A stretch of 64,000 bases of DNA from the NCBI GenBank assembly GCA_963922205.1, contig CAWUHX010000123.1, positions 1 to 64,000 of the forward strand, given 5' to 3'. Positions 24,270 through 37,100 of the stretch are shown here, piece after piece. Position 1 is the stretch's first letter; each line of letters opens with the position of its first letter. The notes beneath the pieces were generated by a model. The model was not told where the DNA came from and ran no database searches. It saw nothing but the letters and a program-made list of their open reading frames with translations. Position numbers and translations under genes: made by a program. The DNA is from Romanomermis culicivorax (lineage: Eukaryota; Nematoda; Enoplea; Mermithida; Mermithidae).

Positions 24270-24430
24270 GCACTCTGCTGCAGAATACACTTTTTCACAG
24301 GCCTGGGAAACTTTTTAACTAGAAAGAACAAAAATCCAATTTTAAAAAACTGGAGTTTTTAAACTCTTTTCCAAGATCCCAAAAACCAATCCACCTCTTT
24401 TTCTAGCTTGGCAACTATCCAAGCAAGGAC
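24270..24430. repeat. Right copy of inverted repeat flanking the LTR element
   Basis: Reverse complement of about 9380-9560: TTGGCAACTATCCAAGCAAG near 24410, AAAACTGGAGTTTTTAAAC at 24345 and GCTGCAGAAT at 24280. The sequence beyond it (24470-24970) is T-rich without a gene. Confidence 0.75.
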
Positions 24431-24978
24431 CAATAAACTAATCTACCCCTTTTTAGGGGGCCTTGACCATGCATGAAAACTTTCATTGAAGCACATTGAA
24501 GTTTTGGATTTGGCCATCTTCACATCAAAGAAACAATAAAAAACAATCTTAAAGCTACGAATTCTCACTTTTCGTAAAAGTAAAAGGTTTCTAAACTGCA
24601 CAGTAATTAATACGTTCCAAACAGAGTGTAAAGTGAACATAACTATTGAATTCCCCATGTTCAAGAAGCCTTCAACCCAAAAATTGCAGAAATACGTTTG
24701 GTTACACTCAACATAATTTTTTGTGTGACATGACTGCATCCATCAAATTCTCCTATCACATGCCAATCAATTTTGCCCAATGTCACATGATTTACATAAT
24801 GTACCTTATGTTTTTCACCACTTTTTGTTTAACAGTTACTTACTCTTATTTTTCGTTTCGTTCATTATATTCTACATGCATTTTGTGTGCATTTTTGTGT
24901 GTTTCATTTCTGTTTCATTTTGTGTTTTCATTTCCATTGCGTTTTGTTATTTTTCTGTTGCGCATGTAGACTACAGTA

Positions 24979-25482
24979 TGTAACCCGTTAGTTAGAATTT
25001 CTGCCAAGATAAGCTCTACGAGCTCATGGCCATAATTGGAGCATTACGTGCACCTCTTATCAGTAAAAACTAGCGACATTTCACAATGTGAAACGACTAG
25101 TTTGGAGATTCTCTCTGAAAGATGTTCATATGTTTAGCATGGAGAGTGAAACTCGCCCCAAGGTTCAACATATTCGAACTGGAAATGTCTATGTGACCAT
25201 AGGCATCTTCTGCAGCCATTTCTGCTGCAGAAGTTAGCTTGGGCGCTGTTAGCTCCACCCAGGGCCTACTGTAGGTCTACGAGGCCCTTTAAAAGGGCCT
25301 GTTTCATTAGTTTTATACTCATTTTTGGGCCTACATCCCTTTGTTTGGGTTTAGCTCTGTGTTTTGCTTCTGTTGAGCTTTATATTGTTATTTTACATTA
25401 CATTGCGTCCACCACATACAGTTGCTAATAAACTTGCATACCCTTTCATGTCGATTGTTGCGTCCGCCACCCAATTCCTACA
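24979..25482 (+). repeat. Candidate solitary LTR of a second retroelement
   Basis: 504 bp beginning TGTAACCCGTTAG and ending ATTCCTACA (TG...CA). It contains a hairpin (GGGCCTACTGTAGG) and a polyadenylation-like CTAATAAACTTGC at about 25424. The gag remnant downstream at about 28 kb is in matching orientation. No second copy lies in the window, so LTR status is tentative. Confidence 0.35.
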
Positions 25483-27484
25483 TAGGAGTATATACATCAC
25501 CCTTCTCTACTAGTACCTTCTGGCCACTCCACCCATAGATCGCTTCCATCACCCGCCAACCCATTTACATTACACCCTGCGCGGAACCTAACTGACCTTC
25601 CCTCACCCCATTCCTGTCATTCCAGGACCCATGAACTGGTGAACCCATCACCCTGCGCCGAGTCCTGGTTGAGTTAAGGACTAGGTAAGTCTTCTCTATT
25701 GTTGTTGAGGGTATATTTGTGGGAACCCTTCCCTAAGTCAGTTTCCCTTTGAGAATACCCTCAGTTAGAGTAGCCCTTGAACCCCTTGGGTTAGGGCCAA
25801 AAAGGGGATTTAGGTTTACAATCAGGTCCCCTACAGTAGGCCATTCCAGAAATGGCCTTGTCCTTCATTCTCACTGAATGGGACTAGGGATTGCCACCCC
25901 TGACCCGGCAGCATTGTCCATTACTCTACAGCAGAACCCAAGGACAGTACGGAGGTACTCTATAGGCCCTCCTATAGCCAGTACCAGCTGGGTTAGGTTC
26001 CTGAAATGAATATAAAGTGAGCCACCCAATGGGGTCACAGCATGTCACTCACAGTGACATGGCCATATTTTTACCAATATGGCATGGGTTTCTTCCCATC
26101 AATGTGATTGTCCCAATTTCATTTAATGCGACATGGCTCCAGTTTTTGTTTAATGTGACATGGCGAGGCTGGAAAATCGACCATCTGGCTTGCAGCTCTT
26201 AAGTACAAACCTTACCATTTGAGTAGAGAAACCTCTCTCAAATCAGGTAAATTACCCTCTGAGTGGAGTAACTTCTCTCAAAGCAGGTAAATCACCACTT
26301 GATTGGAGGAAATTCTCTCAGGTCAGGTGAGTTGGCACCTGAGTCGGAAAAATAACCCTTAGGATGGCCTCTAGCCCTAATATAAGTCAGAAACCTCCCT
26401 TAAGGTAAGTATACTGCCCCTTAGGTCGGAAAGTGGCTCTTATGTTGGAGTTTATCACCAACTCAAGCCGGAGGACCCTTGAGTCGAGTTTTATTACTGT
26501 AAGCCCGGATTAGCCCTTAGGAGTGATCAAATTGTTGATTCCCATGTATATTTTATTGCCCTTATGTGTGTGTACCACCCATAGGTTTAAATAAATCCCT
26601 GGTGTCAGGTTTCCCCAGAGTCGAGCCCCAAGAGTGAAAATTTCCCAGAGTGGAGTATAAAATAGAGTATTCTACTAAAATCTCCTCTGAGTTCTCTACT
26701 TTTCGTTTTACTTTCATTCTTTTTAGGTGGGCCTCTTCTTTCTCTGCTAGTGGTCTGACGGGTTACTGTACCCCTGTATAGCGGGACTGGTTACAGTATG
26801 CCTGCAATTAGCATGTACTCTGACTACAGTATACCTAGGCAGGGGTACTTGAGTATCACAGCCCATGAGGTTAAGGACCCCTGAGGTTTGGTGGTTCACA
26901 ATCACAAGATACAGTACTCCTTCTGCACTTGATTCTTGACGTCATGTGTGGTCGTGATTTTGTTATCTGTGTTCTGTACTGGTGTCAACAAATTTCCATA
27001 AATTTTTCTTATCTTCACTGAGCACTAGCCAAGTTGTTCATTTTTTTCCAGTCAAAAACAAATTAAATCGTACTGTTGACACATTTAACAACGTGCTTAT
27101 CAGATCACATTACATATCGCATTGGCCTCAAACTTTTTATTTACTTTACTTTCATTTCTCGGTCATCTGTATGTAATGTGTGACACCAATTATAATAACT
27201 TTTTCACCCAATAAATTTTCTCATCTCAATATCAAATCAAATAAAAACTCATAACCTACTTTCTTTCTTTTCTAAATAAATAAAATACATTTTATCCTTT
27301 CCCTTTTTACTAAATCAAACATTCTCTATTCAAAAAAATTTTTTTTCCTTCCTTATTGGTCATACATGTGTTACAGTATGACAACCTTTCCATAGGTCAT
27401 TCTTTTGTTTCGAGAACCTACTGTATGATCTGTTTCTTCTGTTTCTGTGAGTTGTTGCAAAGTGGTGATGATTTCACAGGTCAT
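25483..27484. other. Leader-like sequence with 40-bp tandem repeat
   Basis: No protein. At 26221, 26261, 26301 and 26341 a 40-bp unit (GAGTGGAG...TCTCTCAAAnCAGGTAAATn) repeats with exact period. TTTAATGTGACATGG-type motifs repeat at about 26122 and 26147, and a related block (TGGCTCCAGTTTTCGTTTAA) recurs at about 30149. This could be the untranslated leader of the retroelement whose gag remnant follows. Confidence 0.5.
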
Positions 27485-28065
27485 AACCACTGAAGTCAGC
27501 AACAATAACATCACATGTTGTTTTTCTAAGGTGGTGTGTCTTACAGACCCTACATCTGATGTCTGCAATTGACTCATATGCTGCTGTTGCATTGAGATAC
27601 TTGACCCTCTGGGTCCTGCCTCTGACGTCAGCAATGGCTGCATTACATGTAGTCATTCAGGGGTTGCTGGTTCTATGCATCCTTCCCCTAATGTCTGCAA
27701 CAGCTGCATCCCTTGCTGTTGCCTCAAGGGGTGGGTGGCCTCACTGGCTCTACCTCTGATGTCAGCAATGGCAACATAACATGTTGTTATTGTGGATCAG
27801 TGATCTTATGGCACCATCCCTCTGATGTCCCCAACAGCAGCGACTCGTGTTGTTGCACTAGGACTGGTTGGTTTACCCACTTCAGCCCTTGACGTCTGCA
27901 ACAGCAACACCACCTGTTGTTGTTTTGAGATGAGTGGGCCTTACAAACCCCACATCTGACATCTGCAAAAACTGCATCTCATGTCATTGTTGTAGGGAAG
28001 TTGATACTCAGCTATGTCCTTTTGACATCAGCAACAGTGACACTCCGTGTTACTATAGCGGGGCC
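27485..28065 (+). repeat. Degenerate coding-like tandem repeat, ~60-75-bp units
   Basis: A core TCTGATGTCTGCAACAGCA recurs about nine times (near 27488, 27550, 27623, 27690, 27752, 27822, 27890, 27955 and 28022). Translated, units read PLTSAMAA, PLMSATAA or PTSDICKN, so it may be a repetitive N-terminal extension of the gag ORF that follows. Unit lengths vary, and frames differ between units. Confidence 0.6.
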
Positions 28066-29500
28066 TTTCCTCAGAAAATAGAGACACTTAGACTTTCCTG
28101 CCGTCTTAATACTAAGTTTAGACAGACCAGTGAGCCTCTTTCTATTCAGTTTGATCGGATAGCTTCACAAGCACGATTATCAGTCTTAGATACCCTAGGG
28201 GAAGACGAGTTCTCAGATATGAAGTGAGAAGTTGACCTCCCATCACAGATAGAGAACAAGGTCTAAGCTGCATTTGAGAATGTCCTTGGACCCCTCAACC
28301 AAAAGTTGGAGGCTATGAGTGGCTGGAGGCACCCTCCTGTGTCCAGCTTCATGGCCCCTCCTGCCTTTTTGGGTATTTTTGGTGGGTCTATAACCAATTT
28401 TATATCCCATTTGACTCATTTCTTTACACTTCAAGGTGTAAGCGAAATAAATCATGCATATAAAATTGCGTTTTTTGAGTCTTGCCTTACAGGTCCTGCT
28501 CTTGCATCCTACCCCGACTTTAGCAGTGGTACTCCAAAGCCAACTCCCTACTAAGACTTTACGACTTTTCTATGGAAAGACTTTCTGGTAGGGCATGATT
28601 CAGATCTGCGTCAGCAACTGATCCAAGATCACCTGCAGAAGCTGATTGAGTCTGCAATAGTTTATCTTGAGCACCTTAAGAGACTATCCAGGGTGGCTTA
28701 TCCAGATCTCGTGACTGAGGTCAGAGACTCAATTATAAAATCTTTCTTTCTGAGGGGGCTGAGACCAGTCCTTCGAGATAGTATTAAGTTCAGGGAGTTT
28801 ACAGTTTACAACTCTTGAAGAGACTCTTAAGGCAGCCTGTTACGTGGAATCACAGATTTTCCAGGATGAGATTTGGTATACTGCCCCATCTAATGCTGTT
28901 TTCTCTTCAGAACAAAAGACTGCCAGATCACAACCAGTCATGTAGAATCAAAGGAGCAACACTCAACATCAGTCATCGATGCCGTCCAATGAGATTGGAC
29001 GATTAAGGCCCTTTGTGCGGCTCACAGCTCAGCAACAGGCACCAGCTCTGAGAAATCCAACGCCGCCTACACAGCAGTTGGTGCACGCCCAGAATGCTGG
29101 CCAGGGCACATCTACAGATGGGCTCCTTTCATGGACGGGCACCCACAATGATACCAGTTGCCACCCACAAAGGCCGTTGCTATTTTTGTCGAATGTAGGT
29201 GCACCAGACTGATCAATGCCACATGCCCTGTCTGCATTGCTGTCAAATATGAGTGCACAAGGCTAGGGCCTGCCCAAATCAGAATCCAACAATGCCTGGT
29301 GAGAATGACTATGTTAATTCTGGTTACTCTCCCCAGGGGACAAGTGGGTACCCTCCGCGATATGCTAATCCACGTCCTGATGGAATGGGGAACCAATATC
29401 CACCACCCCCATGCCCCAGTAATGCCGTTGGGGCTACCAATGGTCTTCCTCATCCAGACCTTCACAACTGTGCTATCCTGTCTGTGTAATCAGTATTGGG
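28066..29500 (+). pseudogene. gag: Decayed retrotransposon gag with two broken CCHC knuckles
   Basis: The frame with stops near 28225, 28264 and 28552 encodes a capsid-like pattern: PPAFLGIFGGS, an aromatic-spaced helix (HLTHFF) and GPALASYP, matching the Retrotrans_gag layout. After further frame changes, a C-x2-C-x4-H-x4-C knuckle lies at 29178-29219 (CYFC...H...C) and a second, irregular one at 29229-29273; each has an in-frame stop. No protease, RT or integrase follows, so the element is truncated on the 3' side. Confidence 0.6.
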
Positions 29501-30394
29501 TTTCCAGCTGCTGCAGTGGTCTCTGCACCAACACCTGCCCTACCACCGCCGCCATCGAGATACGTGATACCGGTCACTTTACACCTGTCTATGATGCCTA
29601 AAACAACTGGTGACATCAGTGTGGTCGCGTCATACTGACCGAAGGAGACAGCAACTGTTCCAGCCACTGTGGCAGTGGCACCAGCACCTCTGGCCTGGTT
29701 TGCTGCCTAAGGACTGCGACCTGGAATTCCAATGGACTCTGCACTGGAGGTCATTGGTCAGCTGGAGTCGATGAACCTGATAGGTATACTACCATCTTTT
29801 TCTGACATTTCAGATCTGCAAATCGGAAGTCTTTGTAAGTCACCGACTTTAATGATTTCTCATTTACAGATTCATCATCCATCACCGATGCGATGCAGGC
29901 CATTTGGACAACAGATCTGGCCAAGAAATATCGGCGCCTGCCTTGGGCATTGCTCATCGAGCTGTTCGAGGTTAAGGCACTTACGGCCATGGAAGTGGTG
30001 CAGATATCCATGAGTGTGCAGCACTGCGAACTTCTCGCAGCTCAATTTGAGGATCTGGATATAGCCTCCATTCTTAGATCACTAAAATGCAATGGTGATC
30101 AGAATGATGTTGATGGCTAACATCCTTCAAAAGTGGACAAGCGAGTGGCTCCAGTTTTCGTTTAATGTGACACTCCATAGCCAATAACGCCTCCCCGAAA
30201 ATCGCAAAAATATGCATGTTTACACCCAGGATAATTTTTTTGATGCATCCATTGAATTCCCAATAGTCAAAATCTCTTACACTCCGAAAATCCCAGTAAC
30301 GCTACTGGTTTAAATTAAACTGCAAAAAAATTCTTGCACCGTAGTGCATTATGCTGCAAGAAATTATTTTTTTGAGGCCATAAGTATCATAACT
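29501..30394. other. No intact gene; Ala/Pro-rich remnant
   Basis: 29500-30120 shows short open stretches (Pro/Ala-rich, then LFEVKALTAMEVVQ) in changing frames, probably the continuation of the second retroelement. I recognise no domain. 30121-30394 is noncoding. Confidence 0.35.
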
Positions 30395-30641
30395 TATAGT
30401 CTGTTTTTTATAAAATGCAACTAAAATGAAAAATGGCACAAGTATTAGATGACTTGAAAACCCTGTTCATGAAGCTTTTACAGTAGATTTTTTCACTCAA
30501 AAAATTTCTAGATGTTAGTTGTGTCGTCACAAAAATTTAGTTCCATACGACGTACAACTTAGCAGAAAATGTCTAGAATATAAATTAGTACTTGCTTTCC
30601 AGATTCATTATTTGGAAGCATTTTATAAAAAATAGACTATA
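30395..30641 (-). mobile_element. 247-bp MITE, copy A
   Basis: Bounded by TATAGTCTG and AGACTATA, with terminal inverted repeats of about 25 bp (TATAGTCTGTTTTTTATAAA). It matches copies at 50141-50389 and 50611-50857; this copy is inverted relative to them. The outer TA is consistent with a Tc1/mariner-type TA target duplication. Confidence 0.85.
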
Positions 30642-31670
30642 ATTACCGAATTTTGCAGTTCCCGGGACTTTGGACCACCGTATAATTGAATTGAGGCCAT
30701 ATTTTTGAAAAATAAAAAAAACGCATTTGAGATTGCACATTCAAGATGCTTAGACCGAAGTATGGAGCTTGGATATGCCACATCCAATATGGGGCATGGT
30801 AGGACTGATGGCCCTTAAAAAGTGCGCTTTTTGCATGTTTTTGGGGCGTTCCCCTATGCCCGTTCCCCTATGCCCGAAATTATGAAAAAACCTCAAGGTT
30901 CTAGTGCTCACCGTTTTGGCTGTAGAGTAGGGGGCATGAATTTTGGGGGCCAAGGTTGGCGCTATCGCGCCACCTATGATTATTTTTTAGTTATTCGTTT
31001 AAACTTTTTCTTTGAGCGAGGATGTAAAAGGGGAAGGCGCAAACAAGACAGAATGGAGGACAGAATGAGGGATGGGTGGAACATGACTAAACAACAAGTT
31101 AAAAATAATTTCGTGATAAACTAGGGATTAATCTGTAGCTCCATAATCCCAGAGCTCTGAGCTGCTTTTCTGCACCGATGCTCTGGCAGAGCAGCTATGG
31201 ATAAAGGTGATCTGGAGCTCCGTACATTTTTGTCAGTTTGTTTACTGTATTTACATAGCTGAAAGGAATGCGACCAATATGTTCCTGGCTTAATTATGGT
31301 TGATTTTTTGACCTCTGTCTTGCTACTTGATTTCCAGGTTATTCCCACGGTACTTGGTTGGTGAGGGCGGCGGCCCCACTTTATTCTCCAGTATGGTAGC
31401 TTGGTTTTTCCTATTCATCTTATCTCCATCTTTTTTCGTTTATTTTACTTAGTATTCTTTTTCCGTTTGACTTTGCATTTGGTTAAAGTGTAATAAAATG
31501 TTGACGTATTAAATTGAATGCAGTTAGTACACAAATTATAAATAGAGATACCTACATAAAGAGTCTCAGAGAAGAAAGAGAAGAAAGAACAAGTAAAGAT
31601 AAATTCGAAGACCAAAAAGATGAAAAAATGGAAGAATCAATTTAACTTTGATTTTATGATGCATTTTTTT
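30642..31670. other. No gene recognised
   Basis: Contains a perfect 14-bp tandem duplication (GTTCCCCTATGCCC, about 30848-30875). The open frames here have no motif or start context worth calling. Confidence 0.4.
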
Positions 31671-31870
31671 GACGCCAAGTTGGGAATGAACGCCGAGTTA
31701 GGATAGACGCCAAGTTGGGATTTTTTCCTTCAACACTGGACGCCACGTTAGGTTGGACGCCAGGTTGAGATTTCTATATTTAGCCTCTAATATAGCATAG
31801 GACGCCAATTTAGGACGGACGCCAATTTAGGAAGGATGCCAAGTTAGGACGGACGCCAAAGTGGGATAGA
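31671..31870. repeat. Minisatellite, GACGCCAAGTTAGGA unit
   Basis: About eleven copies of a 15-18-bp unit (GACGCCAAGTTGGGA, GACGCCAATTTAGGA and variants), with one ~50-bp interruption at 31760-31800. It sits just left of the foldback minisatellite. Confidence 0.85.
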
Positions 31871-31912
31871 ACGTAACATGCAATATGGAAGTCATTGGAT
31901 GGGTGTACACGG

Positions 31913-33070
31913 GTACCGAGACATTAGAGCGCAGGACAGTAGAGCGTAGGACACTAGAGCGCAGTGCAATAGAGCGCAGGGACATTAGAGCACAGCACAA
32001 TAGAGGGCAGACATTAGTGTGCTGACATTAAAGCGTGGACTGTCGAGCGCAGAGACAATAGAGCGCAGGGACAATAATGCATAGAGACATTAGAGCGCAG
32101 GACAATAGAGCATAGAAACATTGGATCAGGAGTAAAATAAAAAAGTCGAAAATAAAATAATTTGAAAAATAACTACATTTCGGCTCAAAAATGCTTTCTT
32201 CTCATTTTTTCATGACTCTGGGGAAGTTCAGGTCCAATCATTTTTCAATCATTTAGTATTTTTCCAGTCTTTCTTCTTTTTCTTCCCTTTTCTCTTTTTC
32301 TGTCTCCTATGTTTTATGTAATGTCATTTTCTCTTTGTTTTCATTTTTTTGCGTTTTTTCTTCTATTCTTTTTAAATCCCATTGTTCGTCCACTCTCTCA
32401 TTACTCATATTATTTTTTTATTTAGTCACTCATATGGAATTTACCTCTAATCCATGTTAAAAAACACTTTGTGAGTAGATAAACGGCGGAATCAATACTT
32501 ATTCGAGTTGTTAGTAAAAAGATAGGGTATGCAAATCTTTCATACAAAAGTTGAGAAAGACACAAAAATCACAAGCATTTGACTTTTTAACATTTGAATC
32601 AAATTTTTTCATTTTATTATTTTTAAATTCATCTTGAATTTCTAACTCGCATTTAGAATGACACGCAGTTTCTTATCAGCCTTTGAAATAAAGCTGCTTG
32701 CTTAACTTTCTTTCATGTTCAAAAACCATTTAAAATTCGCCTTCATTGCAGATCAGGGAACGTTGACCAGAAAAAAATCAGTTACTCCAAATGCACTCTA
32801 ATGTCCCTGCGCTCTTATAACCCTGCGCTTTAATGTAGCTGCTCTCTATTGTCCCTGCACTCCATTGTCCTGCGCTTTAATGCCCCTGCGCTCTATTGTC
32901 CATGCGCTCTATTGTCCTGCGCTCTGATGTCTCTGCGCTCTAATGTCTCTGCGCTCTAATGCCCCTGTGCTCTAATGTCCCTGCGCTCTAATGTCTTGTG
33001 CTCTAATGTCTTGTGCTCTAATGTCCGCGCTCTATTGTCCCGTGCTCTAATGTCCGGTCACGGTGTACAC
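31913..33070. mobile_element. Foldback element with minisatellite arms
   Basis: The left arm (31921-32125) is an array of ~15-bp ACATTAGAGCGCAGG units. The right arm (about 32795-33060) is the same array in reverse complement (CCTGCGCTCTAATGT). Outer ends share GTGTACAC followed by CGGGTACCGAGACATTAG on the left and, reversed, ACCGTGACCGGACATTAG on the right. A ~670-bp AT-rich core without a gene separates the arms. Long terminal repeats made of short tandem units are the defining trait of Foldback (FB)-type transposons. Confidence 0.8.
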
Positions 33071-33831
33071 GCTATGAATGTCATCAAATAAGGAAGGACT
33101 GAAATTTCATTGTATGTAAATCAGTTAACGTTTGAAAAAGTATGAGTATAACATGATGTTGGAAAATGCTTACATATGGTTTTCGATCATTTTAGTTCCG
33201 AAAATGATCATTTTCATGATGGCAGAAACTATATGTATGTAGTCTGTTATGCAACGATGCAATGATGATCGCAGTAGCATTTGTAGCTTACGTCTTTTTG
33301 AACATTTGTAGCATAAGTCTCTCACTTGTTGGTGTTGCTGGCACACCCCTTATGCTTAAAATCTGAAGACCACTATTCACATTTTCACTTTAAAATTAAA
33401 CAAACTTGCCTTCATACCTGTTAATAGACCTTTCTGAGATACAATTTTGTGGTCCTTTGAAGGCTTCCAAATAGAAAGTACGTTCATATATTTCAGCGAT
33501 TTTCCGTAGAAATTTTTGAGAATACTCAGCTAACCTCTAACAAGTCTTTGATTGAGAAATTCTATAATAAAAGCTTTCTGTAAACCATTTCAAGGTCAGT
33601 TATTTCATGTCAATTTTTGAATTTAAATTGGATCATTATGGAATGGAGACTGGAGGAATGGATAAATAACAGTCATTTTCAACTAAGCAAAAGTAGGTAC
33701 GTCACAACTATGTAATTAGAGCATGCTCATCTAAACATGATTGTGAGAAAATCAATCCAATTCACAAAATGACGTTCACTAGATTTGACTTCTTCAGCAC
33801 GTTTACTAAAATTTTATGAATTAAAAATTCG
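33071..33831. other. Intergenic, no gene recognised
   Basis: AT-rich sequence between the minisatellite foldback and the 3' end of TIL gene 1. Nothing supports a coding region. Confidence 0.5.
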
Positions 33832-33837
33832 TTTATT
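33832..33837 (-). promoter_or_regulatory. Polyadenylation signal of TIL gene 1
   Basis: AATAAA on the minus strand, about 27 nt after the stop codon of the terminal TIL exon. Confidence 0.65.
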
Positions 33838-33863
33838 ATCTTCGAGTGATTCCAGACTTCTGC

Positions 33864-34171
33864 TCATAAAAAGCACTCGGTTTCACGGACGCAACGTTGC
33901 CCATTGTGGAAACGTACGAATCCAGATTTGCAGTAGCAACCCGGTGGCTTGCACAAAGTAATACAAGCGATTGGAGGAGAACGATGTTCGACGACATCCA
34001 CGCACGTACGTTCGCAGGGGTAGCCACATTCTTGGTATTCCATATTGCGGCCACACCTATGGCGAATGTGAATTGCATTTTGCTCCTGGTTTTTTTCTTT
34101 ATTCTGGTCTTCTTCTGACTCCTCCTCGGATTTCAGCTCGCCCGGTATGCGAGCAGGTAGGATCAATGTTT
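33864..34171 (-). CDS. TIL gene 1, terminal exon (TIL domain E)
   Basis: Acceptor ATTTTCAG before 34171. A charged Glu/Lys-rich spacer (EEESEEDQNKEKNQE) precedes ten cysteines from HRCGRN to RETEC, then FL and stop. It is 308 nt, exactly as in gene 2, and about 85% identical in protein. Confidence 0.85.
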
Positions 34172-37100
34172 CTGAAAATTATTTCACTTAAACGTGTCTA
34201 GTGCTGTCGATTTCAAAAAACATTGATTCATATTCTCTTCTGAGAGGAAAAACCAACTTAATCAATGGTACCAAATTTGGGAATGAAATACACTGATAAT
34301 TTTGCACGATCAGAAATGAAGCCTAACAGCATTATGCACAAACTGACTACTTTTTGCAATATGGGGAATCATTGTGTCGTATACCCAGGTGTCTATATAG
34401 TCAATTCATGAATCGACCCATTCGAAACACTATAATTCACCCTTTTTTGAGTGAGACGTAAAGGCCCATTTACACTTGCCTTTTTCGACGGAACGGAGGC
34501 AGTTTTTCTGACCGGTGACGGAAAGTATTGACATTTTGCGATGATGATTTTCTGAACATTTATTTCAAGAATTAAATTCTAATTTTCTGTTAAAAAATTC
34601 TAAGCTGTAGAAATTTAGTTAGTATCTATGAGTACAGGTTTTCGAAAACTACTTCCATGCAGCTTTATGAATTCAATTTACGTTAAGAAAGGAACCATCG
34701 TTCCAAAAGTTTAGAAGTTGACGTGTGATCTTTTTAAAAAAATGTCAAAGAAAAAAGGTTTTCATCAAATATCAAGACAAAATATTGAAAATTACCCATC
34801 AAAACATGTAATAACACGTTTAAGATGATGAAAGCTAGGAAAGAAATGGTAAGTGAAGATATAGACATGCTAAAAGCAGTGCCCGAGCTAGTTAATAAAT
34901 AATGATTATAAAAAGCCATAACCGGCGCGATGAGATTTGGACCTTCTAAAATGCGCCGAAATGCACTCTTCTGTATCCTACCCCTAAATTTTTTTCCCCT
35001 TTTCCGAACTTTTCCCCGGTCAGAATTGAGAAAAAACCAGCATGAAAAGAAATGAAATTTAATTTTTTGCGGGGCGGTCGGTATTCATCTCCAGTTTAAA
35101 GTTGATTTAGAATATCTAATTTAGTTCAATTTAAAACATCCAATTTAAAGTTGCACGTCAGAAAAAAATTTTTAGATAGAAATTAATCAAATGGCACAAT
35201 TTTTGTTTGAGTTTCAATTTTCACTTTCGGTCGGAAAGTATAGCTGCAATTTTGCGGAAAACGACTGAAGGTAATCTCCAACTGAACCGAAATTTCCGTT
35301 CCGTTCGGTTACGTTCCGTCGATTGCATTCCGTTCCGTCCCATCAGAAAAGGCAAGTATAGATGAGCCCTAAGAGATGCTCAGACAGAGAAAGATCCACA
35401 TTCGCAACATTAGCAAACAACTTGAGAGAAAAGAAGACACTGTCGGTTTTCCAACTGAAAAAATATTTCTCCAGGCTCCGTCCGAGTCTTATGGATTATA
35501 GACGCAAATGAAAAAATGAGAGAAAAGCTGCACAAATTTACTTTTTGAAGAGTACATCAGTTTTTCTTGTTCGATTGTTCTATATTTCGAGAGTATTCTG
35601 GAATATAGGAAAGCCGTTTGTCAGAAAATCGAAGAATCCAATAGGCTGAGGGTGTGATGTTTATAACAACATATAGGCCTTTAAATGGTGAAGTACTTTT
35701 CCCAAATATCATAATTTTTACGTACAGCAATCCTCGTATATAACACGACAAGAAAGTGGTGCTTTGAGATTTTAACTTTTTTTGCATAAGGCAGTCGCAC
35801 CTCCGACTAAGCTAACCAAGAAAAGTTGAGTTCATTAAATGTGGTAACATCGCCAGTGTTATGTGGGCAGAGCATGCGCCTGATCGTCTGATTAATTCAT
35901 AATTGAGTGGTGGATATTTCCTAATCATCTGGGACGTTTCATACTGGCAAGTTATACTCACCTTTGAAATTCGGGCACTGCGTGTCTGGCACACACGCGT
36001 GCTGTTCATCCCGAACAAAACCATCCTTGCACGTACAGTCTCCAAAGCATGGACCTTTGTCACAAAACGGATTCAAAACGTACAGAGTTAAGCAGCTCCT
36101 CTCACATCGACGACCACACGGTGAATATTCTTCGTTGGGACCACAGATTTTCAAAGGCATTTGTTTTAGCGGCGTGCCAGGAGTGGCTAATTCTTGAACA
36201 CTTTCAGACGAACTGCTGCTGCTGATTCTTTTTTCAAGCGGAGATTTTTCTAAAGTTTGTTTGCTTTCTCGTTGTATGTGGTGAGCTCCTGAAACAGAGC
36301 CATTCCTTCGGCAAGATGGTCAAGTCCCACGGTACGGGGTATTCATAGCCTTTCTATTTTACAAGTTTTTTTTACTTCAACAAGTTTTATCCTGATGAAC
36401 ATCCAACTCACTCATCGCAAACACCCTGTTCATTCCGTACATAACCATAATTGCACGTGCAGTCAGAAGTCAGGCATGGACCATTAGCACAAAACATGTT
36501 CAAAACGTGCCAGGTTAGGTTTTTTCGCATCGACGACCACACGTGAAAATATTTAATTGGGTCCGCATACTTCTGCAGGTACATTAGTTTAATGGGGAAT
36601 TTCGGCTTCCTTCGATTCTTCAGAACTTCCTGACAAACCACCGCTGCTGCTGCCTTGACTTGATGAAGATTTTGGGATTTTTGGTTTGCTTTAGGGCGGT
36701 AAGTTTGTTGGGGGATTAAAGGCCGATTATTGCAATCGGGGACTAAACGTCGCTTATAATCCAGGATTAATTTTTTTTAAGTTCGTCGGCCGATTAAACG
36801 TCGAATAATTTAATCCAGGATTAAAGCAGTCCGTAAGTTCGTCAGCCGATTAAAGCTCGATTATCATAATCAGCGATTATAATAATCCGAGTTTTCAATC
36901 CTGTCCCACCCCAGGTTTAAAAGGCCGATTACATCTGTTTTTGCGATTGCATAGTCGGTTTAGTAGTTGAAAAAATGTTGTTGATTTTTTTGACGATCTA
37001 AGCGAGGATGAAGCAGAAAATCAAGTTGAACGAAAATTAAGCAACAAATCAAGTACAAATTCGTCATTTCCTGGATAGATCGAATCCGATGGAAGCATAT

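Noticed and set aside
31921..33060. Short regularly spaced repeats that could suggest a CRISPR array
   Set aside because: Units are contiguous ~15-bp minisatellite copies with no unique spacers, and the genome is eukaryotic.
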